From assembly GCA_964538065.1 (NCBI GenBank), contig CAZIDG010000009.1, positions 19,654 to 83,653 on the forward strand: a stretch of 64,000 nucleotides of DNA. Reading direction: 5' to 3'. This DNA comes from G963664225 sp964538065. GTDB taxonomy: Bacteria > Verrucomicrobiota > Verrucomicrobiia > Limisphaerales > UBA1319. The notes below the pieces were generated by a model, which was not told the DNA's origin, ran no database searches, and saw only the letters and a program-made list of their open reading frames with translations. Shown piece after piece: positions 1 through 8,932 of this stretch (its first letter is position 1; the number at the start of each line of letters is the position of its first letter). The translations under genes were made by a program, and so were the position numbers.

Positions 1-728
1 CTCCCCCCCCCTTTGGCATCCTTGATTGGCAGCAATTCGCCCTCGGGAGTTCCCACGCCAATCGTGAAAATGTGTGCCTCTGACTTCGCTGCCCGTTGTG
101 CCAACTCCTGCACTAGTTCTTCATGATCCTCACCATCGGTGATGAGTATGATGACCTTCGGATTATTTTCATCGTTCTTGAAAGCGGTCAACGCGGTCCG
201 GATGGCCTCTGCCAGGGCAGTACCCCCTTGCGGAATGATCCCCGGCTGCAACAGCATGACACTTTGACGAAAGGCCTCGTCATCCACCGTCAAGGGACAT
301 TGTAGAAACGCCGTGCCTGAAAACGCCACCAAACCCAGGCGATCCCGGCGGGCCAGAGACATTAACTCAAACGCAGCCAACTTCGCACGTTCCAGACGGT
401 TGGGCTGCACGTCCTGTGCCAGCATGCTGCGCGAGGTATCAATCGCCACCACAATATCCAGGCCGCTTTGCTTCAGCTCTTCGAGCGTGAATCCCCATTG
501 TGGCCGCGCCAGGGCCAGCATAATGCCAGCCACAGCAACAACGATCATGATCAGGCGGATTTTCTGGCGCGCTGGATTGACGCCCACCGTCAAGCTGGCC
601 AGCAAACGCGAACGGACAAATTGCCCCATGTCCCGAATGCGTTTCCGCCAGGCCCAGTATAAAAACCCACCTAACAACATGACCACCACGGCCATCAACC
701 ATAGCATGGGGGGATTTCCAAAGATCAT
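1..728 (-). CDS. batB: BatB-like von Willebrand factor A protein, partial (3' end off window)
   Basis: The gene starts at 728 and runs off the left edge, so 242 codons are visible. The N-terminus has two hydrophobic segments (about residues 8-26 and 58-75), then a VWA domain whose metal-binding MIDAS motif is visible as DTSRS at residues 97-101. This arrangement (membrane helices plus a periplasmic or cytoplasmic VWA domain) is typical of BatB in the Bacteroides-type aerotolerance operon. Its ATG overlaps the batA stop in an ATGA junction, so the two are translationally coupled. BatA and BatB are thought to act as membrane partners of a MoxR ATPase, but their molecular role is not well defined. 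The C-terminus, where TPR or further membrane segments could occur, is not visible. Confidence 0.85.
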   Translation of the reverse strand, partial: MIFGNPPMLWLMAVVVMLLGGFLYWAWRKRIRDMGQFVRSRLLASLTVGVNPARQKIRLIMIVVAVAGIMLALARPQWGFTLEELKQSGLDIVVAIDTSRSMLAQDVQPNRLERAKLAAFELMSLARRDRLGLVAFSGTAFLQCPLTVDDEAFRQSVMLLQPGIIPQGGTALAEAIRTALTAFKNDENNPKVIILITDGEDHEELVQELAQRAAKSEAHIFTIGVGTPEGELLPIKDAKGGG

Positions 729-1720
729 GGCAATTTCCTCCACACAGTGTGACTCAAAATGACCTCCATCAACAAAAGAAACAAGCCGGGCACCACCGCA
801 AAATCAAAAACATCGCGGTAACTCTGGTATTTTTTCACCACAGCCTCAGTCTTCTCCAAACGATCGATTTCCGTGTAAACATTCCGCAAGGTGTCTGAGT
901 TGTCAGCCCGGAAGTACTTGCCGCCTGTTTTCTGTGCAATCTGCCGGAGTGTGTCTTCATCAATATCAACCTTCACATTGACATACACCTTCCGATTGAA
1001 GGCATCCATTTGAGGAAATGGCGCCAAGCCTCTCGTGCCAACGCCTATTGTGTAAACCTTGACCCCCAGGGATTGTGCCATCTCGGCTGCGGTCAGGGGC
1101 GGCACCTGGCCAGCGTTATTCTGACCATCCGTCATAAGAATGATGATTTTGCTCTTGGATGCGACATCCCTCAAACGATTCAAGGCGGCCGATATTGCCG
1201 ATCCAATGGCCGTCCGATCTTCGATCATGCCCAGGTTCAACCGCTCCAGGTTTTGCATCAGGAACTCGTGATCGAGCGTCAGCGGGGCGGCAATGTATGC
1301 GCGTCCTGCAAATGCCACCAGGCCAATGCGATCATTGACACGCTTCTCGACAAATTGTTGCAGGACGGTCTTCGCAATCTCCAGACGATTCACCCGGTCC
1401 CCATGCCACTCGAAATCTTCAGACGCCATGCTCCCCGAAAGATCGAGCGCCACAACGATATCGATGCCGCTGGCACTCACTTTCGCCTGACCTTCACCAA
1501 TTTGCGGCCGGGCCATCCCAACGATCAGCAATGCCAGGGCAAGCCATCTCAAGCGTGGCAGGATGCTTCCCGCCTTGGACCGTGTCACGCCGGTAATGCC
1601 CTTGACCAATTGAACGGATGAATACAGGAACGCCGCCTCCTGCCCCATCCGCCCTCTCAGCCAGGCCAGGATGGGCAGCAGCAATAACAGCAACAAAAAC
1701 CATGGATGCGCGAACGTCAT
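725..1720 (-). CDS. batA: BatA-like VWA domain membrane protein
   Basis: 331 residues. It opens with a hydrophobic helix (about residues 7-20), followed by a second near 58-70, then a VWA domain with an intact MIDAS motif DLSGS (D93, S95, S97). A C-terminal hydrophobic helix lies near residues 308-325. Length and layout match BatA of the aerotolerance (Bat) operon. Its start overlaps the stop of the DUF4381-like gene (1717-1720) and its stop overlaps the start of batB (725-728), both ATGA junctions. This places it in the middle of a five-gene coupled operon with moxR and DUF58. Such VWA proteins are believed to work with MoxR AAA+ ATPases in envelope or stress functions; the specific substrate is unknown. 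Confidence 0.9.
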   Translation of the reverse strand: MTFAHPWFLLLLLLLPILAWLRGRMGQEAAFLYSSVQLVKGITGVTRSKAGSILPRLRWLALALLIVGMARPQIGEGQAKVSASGIDIVVALDLSGSMASEDFEWHGDRVNRLEIAKTVLQQFVEKRVNDRIGLVAFAGRAYIAAPLTLDHEFLMQNLERLNLGMIEDRTAIGSAISAALNRLRDVASKSKIIILMTDGQNNAGQVPPLTAAEMAQSLGVKVYTIGVGTRGLAPFPQMDAFNRKVYVNVKVDIDEDTLRQIAQKTGGKYFRADNSDTLRNVYTEIDRLEKTEAVVKKYQSYRDVFDFAVVPGLFLLLMEVILSHTVWRKLP

Positions 1721-2316
1721 GCAACTGTGTTCATTGATTCTCGATTCAGGGGTTCATCCTGGCTCCCGGCTATGGGCGGGGCGTCTTTCGTCTCCTCAAC
1801 AAGGCGGACCGCCGCCTGATAAATTTCCCGCAACTCTGCTTCGGGCGGCTCATAACGGGCAAATTTCACCATATCACAACGGCTCAAAAAATCCGCCAGG
1901 GAGTTCTTTTGGACATCCGTCAGGTCCGCACTGTTCCTGACTTCAAACAAAAACTCCTCTGTTGTGCGCTCCGGCGCATGCAGTCGGAACCGCTCCTCGA
2001 GATACACACGCACCGTTTGGCTGACCACCACAATGAATCGATGCGGATCGTGCAGGAGATCCAGGGCCGCATTCAGCCTTTCAAAGGCACGCCGGTATGG
2101 TGGAATGATCACAGCAGGCACAACAGGTTTTGTTGCCTTTTGCCGGCGTCTCCACCACCACAAAGCCACCATGACCACCGCGACGATCAGCAGAAGCCAG
2201 AGCAACCCCATCCAGGAGGAGGGTATCTCCACAGGCGGTTTGATCGCATGGATGTCATTCGTAGCCACCGATGCAGCAGGCAAGGCTTGAATAATATGAC
2301 GTTGGATCGGTTTCAT
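1717..2316 (-). CDS. DUF4381-like single-pass membrane protein of the Bat operon
   Basis: 199 residues. A short N-terminal part that may lie outside the cytoplasm is followed by one strong transmembrane helix (about residues 36-55, rich in Leu, Val and Trp) and a basic WWRRRQK stop-transfer segment. The remaining ~130 residues are charged, helical and probably cytoplasmic. This layout and position, between the DUF58 gene and batA, match DUF4381-type proteins of MoxR/Bat operons. Both ends overlap neighbours by four bases (ATGA), so its level is probably tied to theirs. No catalytic motif is visible. It may be an adaptor anchoring the VWA proteins; that role is inferred from context only. Confidence 0.75.
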   Translation of the reverse strand: MKPIQRHIIQALPAASVATNDIHAIKPPVEIPSSWMGLLWLLLIVAVVMVALWWWRRRQKATKPVVPAVIIPPYRRAFERLNAALDLLHDPHRFIVVVSQTVRVYLEERFRLHAPERTTEEFLFEVRNSADLTDVQKNSLADFLSRCDMVKFARYEPPEAELREIYQAAVRLVEETKDAPPIAGSQDEPLNRESMNTVA

Positions 2317-3269
2317 CCTCGACGACGGCGTTTCTCTCGTGCTTCAAAAAAACGGGCCAGGGCCACCGTGTAGGGCTGGTCTGTGCGCAGTTGAATCGAA
2401 TCGATGTGCGCTGAACGGAAGAGCCGGATTAATTCGTTCTGAGCCTGAACCTGGCGCTGGGCAAAAGTATGGCGCTTCCGTTCATCACCCGTGTTGATTT
2501 CCACAACTTCACCCGTCTCGGCATCCTTGAATATCAGACGCCCCAGAGCAGGAAGTTCCATCTCAAAACGGTCCACCACGTGCACAGCCACTACATCATG
2601 GCGACGATTGGCCTGCTTGAGTGCGACCAGGGATGCCTGAGCCAGCGTCTCGGAAAGGACCACCTTGCGCTTGAGATGCGCCGCTATCTCAGCCCGCGTG
2701 GGAAATGTCTGTCCCAGGAAATCGGAGATGACAGCCGCAATGGCCCGGTGCGGTGTGACACGGATCAGAAATTCCAGCGCATTGTTCAAATCCGTCCCAC
2801 GTTTCCTGGGTTCGTGGAAGAGGATTTCACGAATGACGCGCAGCACATGCTGGCGCCCCTTGCGGGGGGGAATGAATTTCTCCACTTCTTCAGTGAAGAT
2901 GATCAATCCCACCTTGTCGTTGTTGCGAATGGCCGAAAAGGCAAGCACCGAGGCAATCTCCGCCGCCAGTTCCCGCTTGGTTTGATCCCCTGAACCGAAC
3001 AGGCCCGACCCGCTCAGGTCCACCACAAGCATCAGGGTCAACTCGCGTTCCTCGACAAACTTTTTGACAAAGGGGTGGTTCATCCGGGCCGTCACATTCC
3101 AGTCAATGGAACGCACTTCATCGCCCGGCTGGTACTCGCGCACCTCGTCAAAATTCATCCCCTGCCCCTTGAACACGCTGTGATACTGGCCAGCAAGCGT
3201 TTCGCTCACCAACCGGTTCGTGCGCAATTCAATCGCCCGTATTTTTTTGAGCAGTTCCTTCGGTATCAT
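2313..3269 (-). CDS. DUF58 domain protein (VWA-like) of the MoxR/Bat operon
   Basis: 318 residues with no signal peptide or transmembrane segment. The typical DUF58 core is visible: a YQPGDEVRSIDWNVTAR stretch (about residues 46-62), then a VWA-like fold with a MIDAS-type DLSGS at residues 84-88. The C-terminus is basic (EKRRRRG). DUF58 proteins nearly always sit directly after a moxR gene and are thought to bridge the ATPase and the membrane VWA proteins. Here the gene starts 25 bases after the moxR stop and its stop overlaps the next start (ATGA at 2313-2316). The family call is firm; biochemical function is not established for the family. Confidence 0.9.
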   Translation of the reverse strand: MIPKELLKKIRAIELRTNRLVSETLAGQYHSVFKGQGMNFDEVREYQPGDEVRSIDWNVTARMNHPFVKKFVEERELTLMLVVDLSGSGLFGSGDQTKRELAAEIASVLAFSAIRNNDKVGLIIFTEEVEKFIPPRKGRQHVLRVIREILFHEPRKRGTDLNNALEFLIRVTPHRAIAAVISDFLGQTFPTRAEIAAHLKRKVVLSETLAQASLVALKQANRRHDVVAVHVVDRFEMELPALGRLIFKDAETGEVVEINTGDERKRHTFAQRQVQAQNELIRLFRSAHIDSIQLRTDQPYTVALARFFEAREKRRRRG

Positions 3270-3294
3270 GCGGATGCTCGGCTTGGATCATGTT

Positions 3295-4284
3295 TCAAGG
3301 CACCGGCAGTTCGTCAAAAATCTTCTGAATGACACTCTCGCTGGTCTTTTCCTCAGCTTCAGCCTCGTAAGTGATGCTCACACGGTGTCTCAGTACATCC
3401 ATGCCGATGTTTTTGACATCCTGTGGAGTCACATACCCACGACCATTGATGAAGGCATAGGCCTTCGCAGCCAGCGTGAGCGAAATGGTGGCACGGGGCG
3501 ACGCCCCCAATTGGATCAACTGTCTTACATTGATCTTGTACTGTTCAGGCTCGCGGGTCGCACATACCACGTCCACGATGTAATCCTTCACCTTGTCATC
3601 GACATACACCTCATTCAACACCTGCCGCGCTTCAAGGATCTGCTGAACCTGAATGACGGGCTGTGCCACGGGAACATTGGAGGTGCGCGCCATCGTTTCA
3701 AGGATCTGGCGTTCCTCGGAACGCGTCGGATAGCCGATTTTCAATTTGAGCATGAAGCGATCCACCTGCGCTTCGGGAAGCGGATAAGTGCCTTCCTGCT
3801 CAATGGGGTTCTGGGTGGCCATGACGAGAAACGGCTCTTCCAAACGATAGGTTTGATCCCCAATCGTCACCTGCTTTTCCTGCATGGCTTCCAGCAGGGC
3901 GCTTTGAACCTTGGCAGGAGCACGGTTGATTTCATCCGCCAGAACCAGGTTGGCAAAAATGGGCCCCTTGCGGGTGGTGAATGCACCAGACTGCGGATTG
4001 TAAATCTGCGTGCCAATCACATCCGCTGGCAGCATGTCCGGTGTAAATTGCAGACGCGAAAAACGCGCATCCATGCATTGGGACAATGACTTCACCGACA
4101 ACGTTTTAGCCAGACCCGGCACCCCTTCCAAAAGCAAGTGCCCATTGGCTAAAAGGCCGATCACCAAACGCTCGACCAGATACTTCTGGCCTATGATCAC
4201 CTTGTTGATTTCATTCAACAGCGGCCTTACAAACGCGCCGGTCCGCTGAACTTCCTGGTTAATCGCACTGATTCCCGTATTCAT
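3295..4284 (-). CDS. moxR: MoxR-family AAA+ ATPase
   Basis: 329 residues. The P-loop is GVPGLAKT (residues 54-61) and the Walker B region reads LVLADEINRAP (about 112-122), the usual MoxR form with ADEINRA. An ATQNPIEQEGTYPLPEAQ sensor-1 region and the C-terminal lid follow. MoxR ATPases are cytoplasmic and act as chaperones or remodelling factors for VWA-domain partners, which fits the DUF58, batA and batB genes directly downstream. It is the first gene of the minus-strand operon, so the operon promoter should lie in the 188 bases between it and lipA (4285-4472). I could not pick a convincing promoter there. Confidence 0.95.
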   Translation of the reverse strand: MNTGISAINQEVQRTGAFVRPLLNEINKVIIGQKYLVERLVIGLLANGHLLLEGVPGLAKTLSVKSLSQCMDARFSRLQFTPDMLPADVIGTQIYNPQSGAFTTRKGPIFANLVLADEINRAPAKVQSALLEAMQEKQVTIGDQTYRLEEPFLVMATQNPIEQEGTYPLPEAQVDRFMLKLKIGYPTRSEERQILETMARTSNVPVAQPVIQVQQILEARQVLNEVYVDDKVKDYIVDVVCATREPEQYKINVRQLIQLGASPRATISLTLAAKAYAFINGRGYVTPQDVKNIGMDVLRHRVSITYEAEAEEKTSESVIQKIFDELPVP

Positions 4285-4472
4285 GCGTTTACAATTCCAT
4301 CAATATCATCAGTCAGTCACACCAACACTCTTGTCCGATTCCACTTCAGGGCAATAGGTTAAACGCATTAACCCCGCCTGCGCAAGTGGGATTGAAATGC
4401 CCTGATCTCGTCGTATGCCCTGTTCATTAGCGCGGTTGCCTTTCCTGACAGGCGTGATAGGTTTCTTTTTTT

Positions 4473-5441
4473 GTGATGGAATCATCAAAGACCTCAGGTC
4501 CTGCTGAATCATCGAATGCTCCACAGCCTCGTCCGCGGCTGCCTGGATGGCTTCGCATGCCGTTGCCTACCAATGATACATACGGTGGCACCCGTCGCAT
4601 GCTGGCAAATCTGCGCTTACATACCGTTTGCGAAAGCGCCAAATGTCCCAATCACTGGGAATGCTGGAGCCAGGGCACAGCCACGTTCATGATCGCCGGA
4701 GACCGCTGTACACGGGCCTGTCGCTTCTGCGCAGTCAACACCGCCAAGCCCCTGCCCTTGGACCCCGATGAACCCCATCGTGTCGCTGAGGCTGCCCGCA
4801 GAATGAGTTTGCGCCATGTCGTCATCACCTCCGTGGCGCGAGATGACCTTGCCGATGGCGGGGCCATGCATTTCAAACAAACCATTGAGGCTGTTCACCA
4901 TACAATTCCAGGGGTGGCAGTCGAGGTATTGGTCCCCGATTTTAATGACCGCGATTCATCGATCGACTTGGTCCTTTCTGCCCAACCAGAGGTGTTTAAT
5001 CATAATCTTGAGACGGTCCGACGCTTGTCCCCAAGTGTCCGGTCCCGAGCCACATACGATCGCTCATTGAGTGTGTTGAACAAGGCGCGCCAGCGCGGTT
5101 TGACTTCTCTTCACACCAAATCGGGGCTCATGCTAGGGTTGGGGGAGCATAAGGAAGAGGTTATCCAAGCCATGCGGGACCTGCGGGCTGTGGGCTGCGC
5201 TGTATTGACTCTTGGCCAATATTTACAGCCCAGCCGAGAAAACCTCCCTGTGGTGGATTACATCCGACCCGAACAATTCGCGGAATATGATTCCATGGCA
5301 CGGGAGATGGGCTTCATCCACGTGGCCAGCGGGCCCACGGTGCGAAGCTCCTACCATGCAGCAGATATTGCCGTGGCCACCGGAACGGGGGTTACCGTTG
5401 CGGGTTGCGTTTCCGCAACAGCAGCACCCCGCCAAGCATGA
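4473..5441 (+). CDS. lipA: Lipoyl synthase (radical SAM)
   Basis: 322 residues. LipA inserts two sulfur atoms into the protein-bound octanoyl group to make the lipoyl cofactor of 2-oxoacid dehydrogenases and the glycine cleavage system. All iron-sulfur ligands are present: C53, C58 and C64 for the auxiliary cluster, and C79, C83 and C86 (CxxxCxxC) for the radical SAM cluster. The conserved RSSY near the C-terminus, whose Ser ligates the auxiliary cluster, is at about 291-294. No lipB is adjacent. The start at 4473 lacks an obvious Shine-Dalgarno. The 3' end overlaps the convergent downstream gene by 50 bases; those last residues (AAPRQA end) lie beyond the conserved core. Confidence 0.95.
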   Translation: MMESSKTSGPAESSNAPQPRPRLPGWLRMPLPTNDTYGGTRRMLANLRLHTVCESAKCPNHWECWSQGTATFMIAGDRCTRACRFCAVNTAKPLPLDPDEPHRVAEAARRMSLRHVVITSVARDDLADGGAMHFKQTIEAVHHTIPGVAVEVLVPDFNDRDSSIDLVLSAQPEVFNHNLETVRRLSPSVRSRATYDRSLSVLNKARQRGLTSLHTKSGLMLGLGEHKEEVIQAMRDLRAVGCAVLTLGQYLQPSRENLPVVDYIRPEQFAEYDSMAREMGFIHVASGPTVRSSYHAADIAVATGTGVTVAGCVSATAAPRQA

Positions 5442-6063
5442 TGATGGAGAAGAGAACAAACGCAATAATGGTGGCCAGATTACGCAGGAAATTGGCGCGG
5501 GAGCGCATCTTCTCCATTTCCTTCAGTTGTTCCTGACGAAACATTTCCAAGTGCTGCTCCATGTTCAACAGGGGATGATTTTCATCCATTAATTCAAGAG
5601 TAAGCCAATGTTTCGCAGCGTCTCCAAAGCCGGCGGGCATGTTTTCAAGTTCAGTGGAAGTGGCCTCTTTGAACCCTGCATAATATCTCCAAAAGGGCGC
5701 CTCTTCCAGACACCAAAAACGAATCAACCCGTGGTTGCGCGCCAGGGTATTCAGACGATCCCACAATAGGGGACGCACCATATCCTCGGCTTCGGGATGA
5801 ATGAAAGCCTCGCTATGGATATGGCCATGCCGTTGAACCATGGTTAATCCGATGGCTCCCAACAATTCCCCCTCTTCATCTTCAACCAGTTGAAATTCCG
5901 TAAAGCGCTTTTCCAGCTCATTCACCGGTAACTGGGCGTCATTCCAAAGGGGCCGGAGAAACGGCACGTCCTCGAGCGTGGCTCGGCGAATGTTGCAGCT
6001 TTGCGGATTCATCCCCACCAGGTTAACCATCTCCTCGTCCGGCGTAAAGTTTTTGGTGGCCAT
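5392..6063 (-). CDS. GNAT-like acetyltransferase fold with C-terminal membrane anchor
   Basis: About 223 residues from the start chosen at 6063. A further in-frame ATG at 6129 would overlap the divergent ABC gene, and ATGs at 6030 and 6012 are also possible; none has a well-placed Shine-Dalgarno. The N-terminal part resembles a GNAT N-acetyltransferase: IRRATLEDVPFLRPLW at the start, then a GELLGAIGL strand and a YYAGFKEA C-terminal motif. The acetyl-CoA loop is not clearly canonical, so activity is uncertain. The C-terminus has a charged helix (QEQLKEMEKMRSR) followed by a single transmembrane helix of about 20 residues ending in RKRNPQR, which suggests anchoring to the inner membrane. No substrate can be named. 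The gene is convergent with lipA, overlapping its end by 50 bases. Confidence 0.65.
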   Translation of the reverse strand: MATKNFTPDEEMVNLVGMNPQSCNIRRATLEDVPFLRPLWNDAQLPVNELEKRFTEFQLVEDEEGELLGAIGLTMVQRHGHIHSEAFIHPEAEDMVRPLLWDRLNTLARNHGLIRFWCLEEAPFWRYYAGFKEATSTELENMPAGFGDAAKHWLTLELMDENHPLLNMEQHLEMFRQEQLKEMEKMRSRANFLRNLATIIAFVLFSIIMLGGVLLLRKRNPQR

Positions 6064-6100
6064 TCGCACAAATTCAGCCAAACCTTGGTGACGTACCGCC

Positions 6101-7882
6101 ATGGGCGCACACAACGCATCACCTGTCACAGATTTTCGCCGGGCTTCAGGGAAGAAAAGCTGGAGCCTTGGAGGTATCTTGCGTTTTCTGGGTCATTACC
6201 CCTGGCAAGTGACCGGCTGTCTTGGCTTGCTGCTCATCAACATCGGCATCGAAATGATATTGCCTCAGATCCTGGGCAATGCCATCACAGCTTTGGAAAC
6301 CACCCACGCAGACGAAGGACATGCGATCCTGATCTTTTATGTAAAAACCTTTACGGGCCTTGTCATCATCCGGGCGGGTGTGGGGTTCATCCTCGGCCCC
6401 ATGCGCAATCGCTTGGTGCAAAGCACATTGGGAGACATACGATCCACGGTCTACAACGCCCTCCAGCGATTGGCCTTCGCGTATCACAACCGAACCAACA
6501 CAGGTGAACTCATTTCCCGCGCCACAACAGACATCTGGCGTCTGCAGGATTTTTTATTTGCCTGCCTCTTGTTAAGCGCAGATATCGCGGTTTCGCTCGT
6601 CGCAATTATCATATTGATCTTCGCCATACATCCCTGGTTGGGGTGGATGACACTGGGTACAATGTTGCCAACAGCAGCCATTATCGCCTGGTATGCCAAC
6701 CAACTTCAACCCAAGTGGCGACATGTCCACGATCTCCATGGCGCTATGACCACGGTCGTTCAGGAAAACATCGCCGGTGTGCGTGTGGTCAAGGCATTCG
6801 CGAGAGAAGGAATGGAGATTGAAAAATTCCGGTCTCGCAAGCAAGTCTTTCTGAATGAATTGCTTAACACTGTCAACTTCTGGGCCGCACGCATTCCAGC
6901 CGCTCAATTTGTATTCGGACTCACCACCCCGCTGATCCTCTGGGTGGGAGGACGTCTGGTCATTAATGGCATTTTGCCTATTGGCGATCTGGCAAAGGTC
7001 ATTTTCTACCTGATGGCAATTGGACATCGCATGGGCATGATCGGCCAATTCACCAACATTCTCCAAAACGCCAGCGCCAGTGCTGAACGGGTCATGGAAA
7101 TCATTCGCGAACCGACTGCCATCCAGAGTGGTCATCACCACCTTCCCCCAGGCCGCGGGGCTATCTCGTTTGAAAATGTCAGTTTTGAATACCGTCCTGG
7201 CCAGGCCGCCCTCCATGACGTGACCTGTAAAATTGAACCCGGCCAGACCGTTGCCGTGGTGGGCCCCACCGGTTCAGGCAAGACCACGCTGGCACATCTG
7301 ATTCCCCGGTTTTATGATCCTTCAAACGGTCGTGTTCTCATTGAAGGAATCGATGTGCGCGATTTGCGTCTTCAAGAGGTCCGGCGCCAGATTGGATTGA
7401 TTTTCCAGGAGACATTCCTGTTCAGCACCACCGTGGCGGAAAACATCGCTTATGGCTTCCCCAAAGCCCAGCGAAAAGACATCGAACGTTGCGCCACCAT
7501 TGCCCAGGCGCATGAGTTCATTGAACAACTGCCCGATAAATATGACACGGTGATCGGCGAACGCGGGGTTTCTCTCAGCGGCGGCCAGCGTCAGCGCATT
7601 GCCATTGCGCGTGCCTTCCTCATGAATCCGCGCATCCTGATCTTTGACGATGCAACCGCCAGTGTCGACGCCCGCACAGAACACGAAATACAAAGCGCCA
7701 TCAAACAACTCTGCGTCAACCGCACCACCTTCATCATCGCTCACCGAGTCTCCACAGTGCAGCACGCCGACCTGATCCTGGTGCTGGACCGTGGGCGCAT
7801 CGTGGAACGAGGCACTCATGCCACCTTGATCGCCCGGGATGGCTTTTATCGCGCGGTCTTCGAACGCGAACTGCAGAAATAG
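6101..7882 (+). CDS. ABC transporter, fused permease and ATP-binding subunit (MsbA/MdlB type)
   Basis: 593 residues: a six-helix exporter membrane domain (about residues 30-325) followed by a nucleotide-binding domain. Visible motifs are Walker A GPTGSGKTT (near 388), Q-loop IGLIFQETFLFS, signature LSGGQRQRIAIARA (near 492), Walker B ILIFDDATASVD (near 515) and the switch histidine in IIAHRVST. The catalytic-base position after Walker B is Asp rather than Glu, as in the degenerate sites of heterodimeric exporters. No partner half-transporter is next to it. Exporters of this form move lipids, peptides or drugs; the substrate here cannot be told. The start gives a short N-terminal tail before the first helix. 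Confidence 0.9.
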   Translation: MGAHNASPVTDFRRASGKKSWSLGGILRFLGHYPWQVTGCLGLLLINIGIEMILPQILGNAITALETTHADEGHAILIFYVKTFTGLVIIRAGVGFILGPMRNRLVQSTLGDIRSTVYNALQRLAFAYHNRTNTGELISRATTDIWRLQDFLFACLLLSADIAVSLVAIIILIFAIHPWLGWMTLGTMLPTAAIIAWYANQLQPKWRHVHDLHGAMTTVVQENIAGVRVVKAFAREGMEIEKFRSRKQVFLNELLNTVNFWAARIPAAQFVFGLTTPLILWVGGRLVINGILPIGDLAKVIFYLMAIGHRMGMIGQFTNILQNASASAERVMEIIREPTAIQSGHHHLPPGRGAISFENVSFEYRPGQAALHDVTCKIEPGQTVAVVGPTGSGKTTLAHLIPRFYDPSNGRVLIEGIDVRDLRLQEVRRQIGLIFQETFLFSTTVAENIAYGFPKAQRKDIERCATIAQAHEFIEQLPDKYDTVIGERGVSLSGGQRQRIAIARAFLMNPRILIFDDATASVDARTEHEIQSAIKQLCVNRTTFIIAHRVSTVQHADLILVLDRGRIVERGTHATLIARDGFYRAVFERELQK

Positions 7883-8007
7883 GATGCCTTTGTCAGGGTA
7901 TTCCTTTGTGCTGTCTTAAGCTCTCCCATGCTTCTGCCAAAACCCAGGCCCCCCTGTCTTGTTGACAGACTCACATCCCATTTAAGTCCAACGGTTTAAT
8001 CAATGAA

Positions 8008-8925
8008 TTGACACGGAAATTGGCAGAGATTAACGTTCCCCGGCTTATGACGGTATTAAAGAACTCACTTATTGAATTAATCCGGCGCACCTCGGCGGAA
8101 ATACCGGATGACGTCCAGCGCGTTCTCCTCCAATCGCTGGAAAACGAAAAAAAAGGAACGATTGCTGAATCGGCCTTAAACATCATCCAAAAGAACATCC
8201 AGATGGCCAAAGCCAAGTCCCAGCCCCTGTGCCAGGACACCGGCAGCGTGCTCTTCTTCGTGGATGTTCCCAAGGGATTCGATGAGATCGAATTCGAGGC
8301 CACAGTTCGCGAAGCAGTGACGGAAGCCACCAGGAAAGGCTACTTGCGCCAGAATTCAGTGGACTCCATTACAGGTGAAAACAATGGCACCAACGTGGGG
8401 CCAGGCGCACCGGTTGTTCATTTTCACCAGCACAGCTCCCCGGAAGTACACGTGCGCGTGGTGCTCAAGGGTGGCGGATGCGAAAACGTGGGCGCCCAAT
8501 ACTCCCTGCCCATCGAAAAAATGAAGGCGGGCCGCGATCTCAATGGTTGCCGCAAGGTCATTCTGGACGCAGTGCTTCAGGCCCAGGGCAAGGGCTGCGG
8601 TCCAGGCGTGCTCGGGGTCTGCATTGGCGGGGATCGTGCCACAGGCTTTGCGTGTTCCAAGGAACAGCTCCTGCGCAAGCTGGATGATCGGAATCCTCGT
8701 CCCGAACTGGACACGCTCGAACAGGACATTTTGAAGACAGCCAATGAACTGGGCATTGGCCCCATGGGATTCGGCGGAAAGACCACACTGCTGGGCGTCA
8801 AAATCGGCGCCATCAACCGCGTGCCAGCCTCCTACTTTGTCAGTGTGAGTTACATGTGCTGGGCATTCCGACGCCAGGGCGTGGTGCTTAATGATAAGTG
8901 CGAAATCCAAAAATGGTTGTATTGA
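8008..8925 (+). CDS. Class I fumarate hydratase, alpha subunit (Fe-S hydro-lyase)
   Basis: 305 residues from a TTG at 8008; an in-frame ATG at 8047 gives 292 residues and is an alternative, and neither has a clear Shine-Dalgarno. The Fe-S hydro-lyase alpha fold is clear. Candidate cluster cysteines are in PLCQDTGS (C75 from the TTG start), GVCIGGDRATG and YMCWAFRRQG, and a TGENNGTNVGPGAPV active-site stretch is present. Paired with the beta-subunit gene starting 7 bases downstream, it should form a two-subunit class I fumarase that interconverts fumarate and malate in the TCA cycle. The related L(+)-tartrate dehydratase (TtdAB) has the same architecture, so tartrate remains an alternative substrate. 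Confidence 0.9.
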   Translation: MTRKLAEINVPRLMTVLKNSLIELIRRTSAEIPDDVQRVLLQSLENEKKGTIAESALNIIQKNIQMAKAKSQPLCQDTGSVLFFVDVPKGFDEIEFEATVREAVTEATRKGYLRQNSVDSITGENNGTNVGPGAPVVHFHQHSSPEVHVRVVLKGGGCENVGAQYSLPIEKMKAGRDLNGCRKVILDAVLQAQGKGCGPGVLGVCIGGDRATGFACSKEQLLRKLDDRNPRPELDTLEQDILKTANELGIGPMGFGGKTTLLGVKIGAINRVPASYFVSVSYMCWAFRRQGVVLNDKCEIQKWLY

Positions 8926-8932
8926 CAGGCTT

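Noticed and set aside
1010..1621. 203-residue open frame opposite batA
   Set aside because: Antisense to a gene with clear VWA motifs and ATGA couplings; no family features.
4309..4524. 71-residue minus-strand frame overlapping the lipA start
   Set aside because: No ribosome-binding site, no domain, and overlaps the lipA N-terminus.
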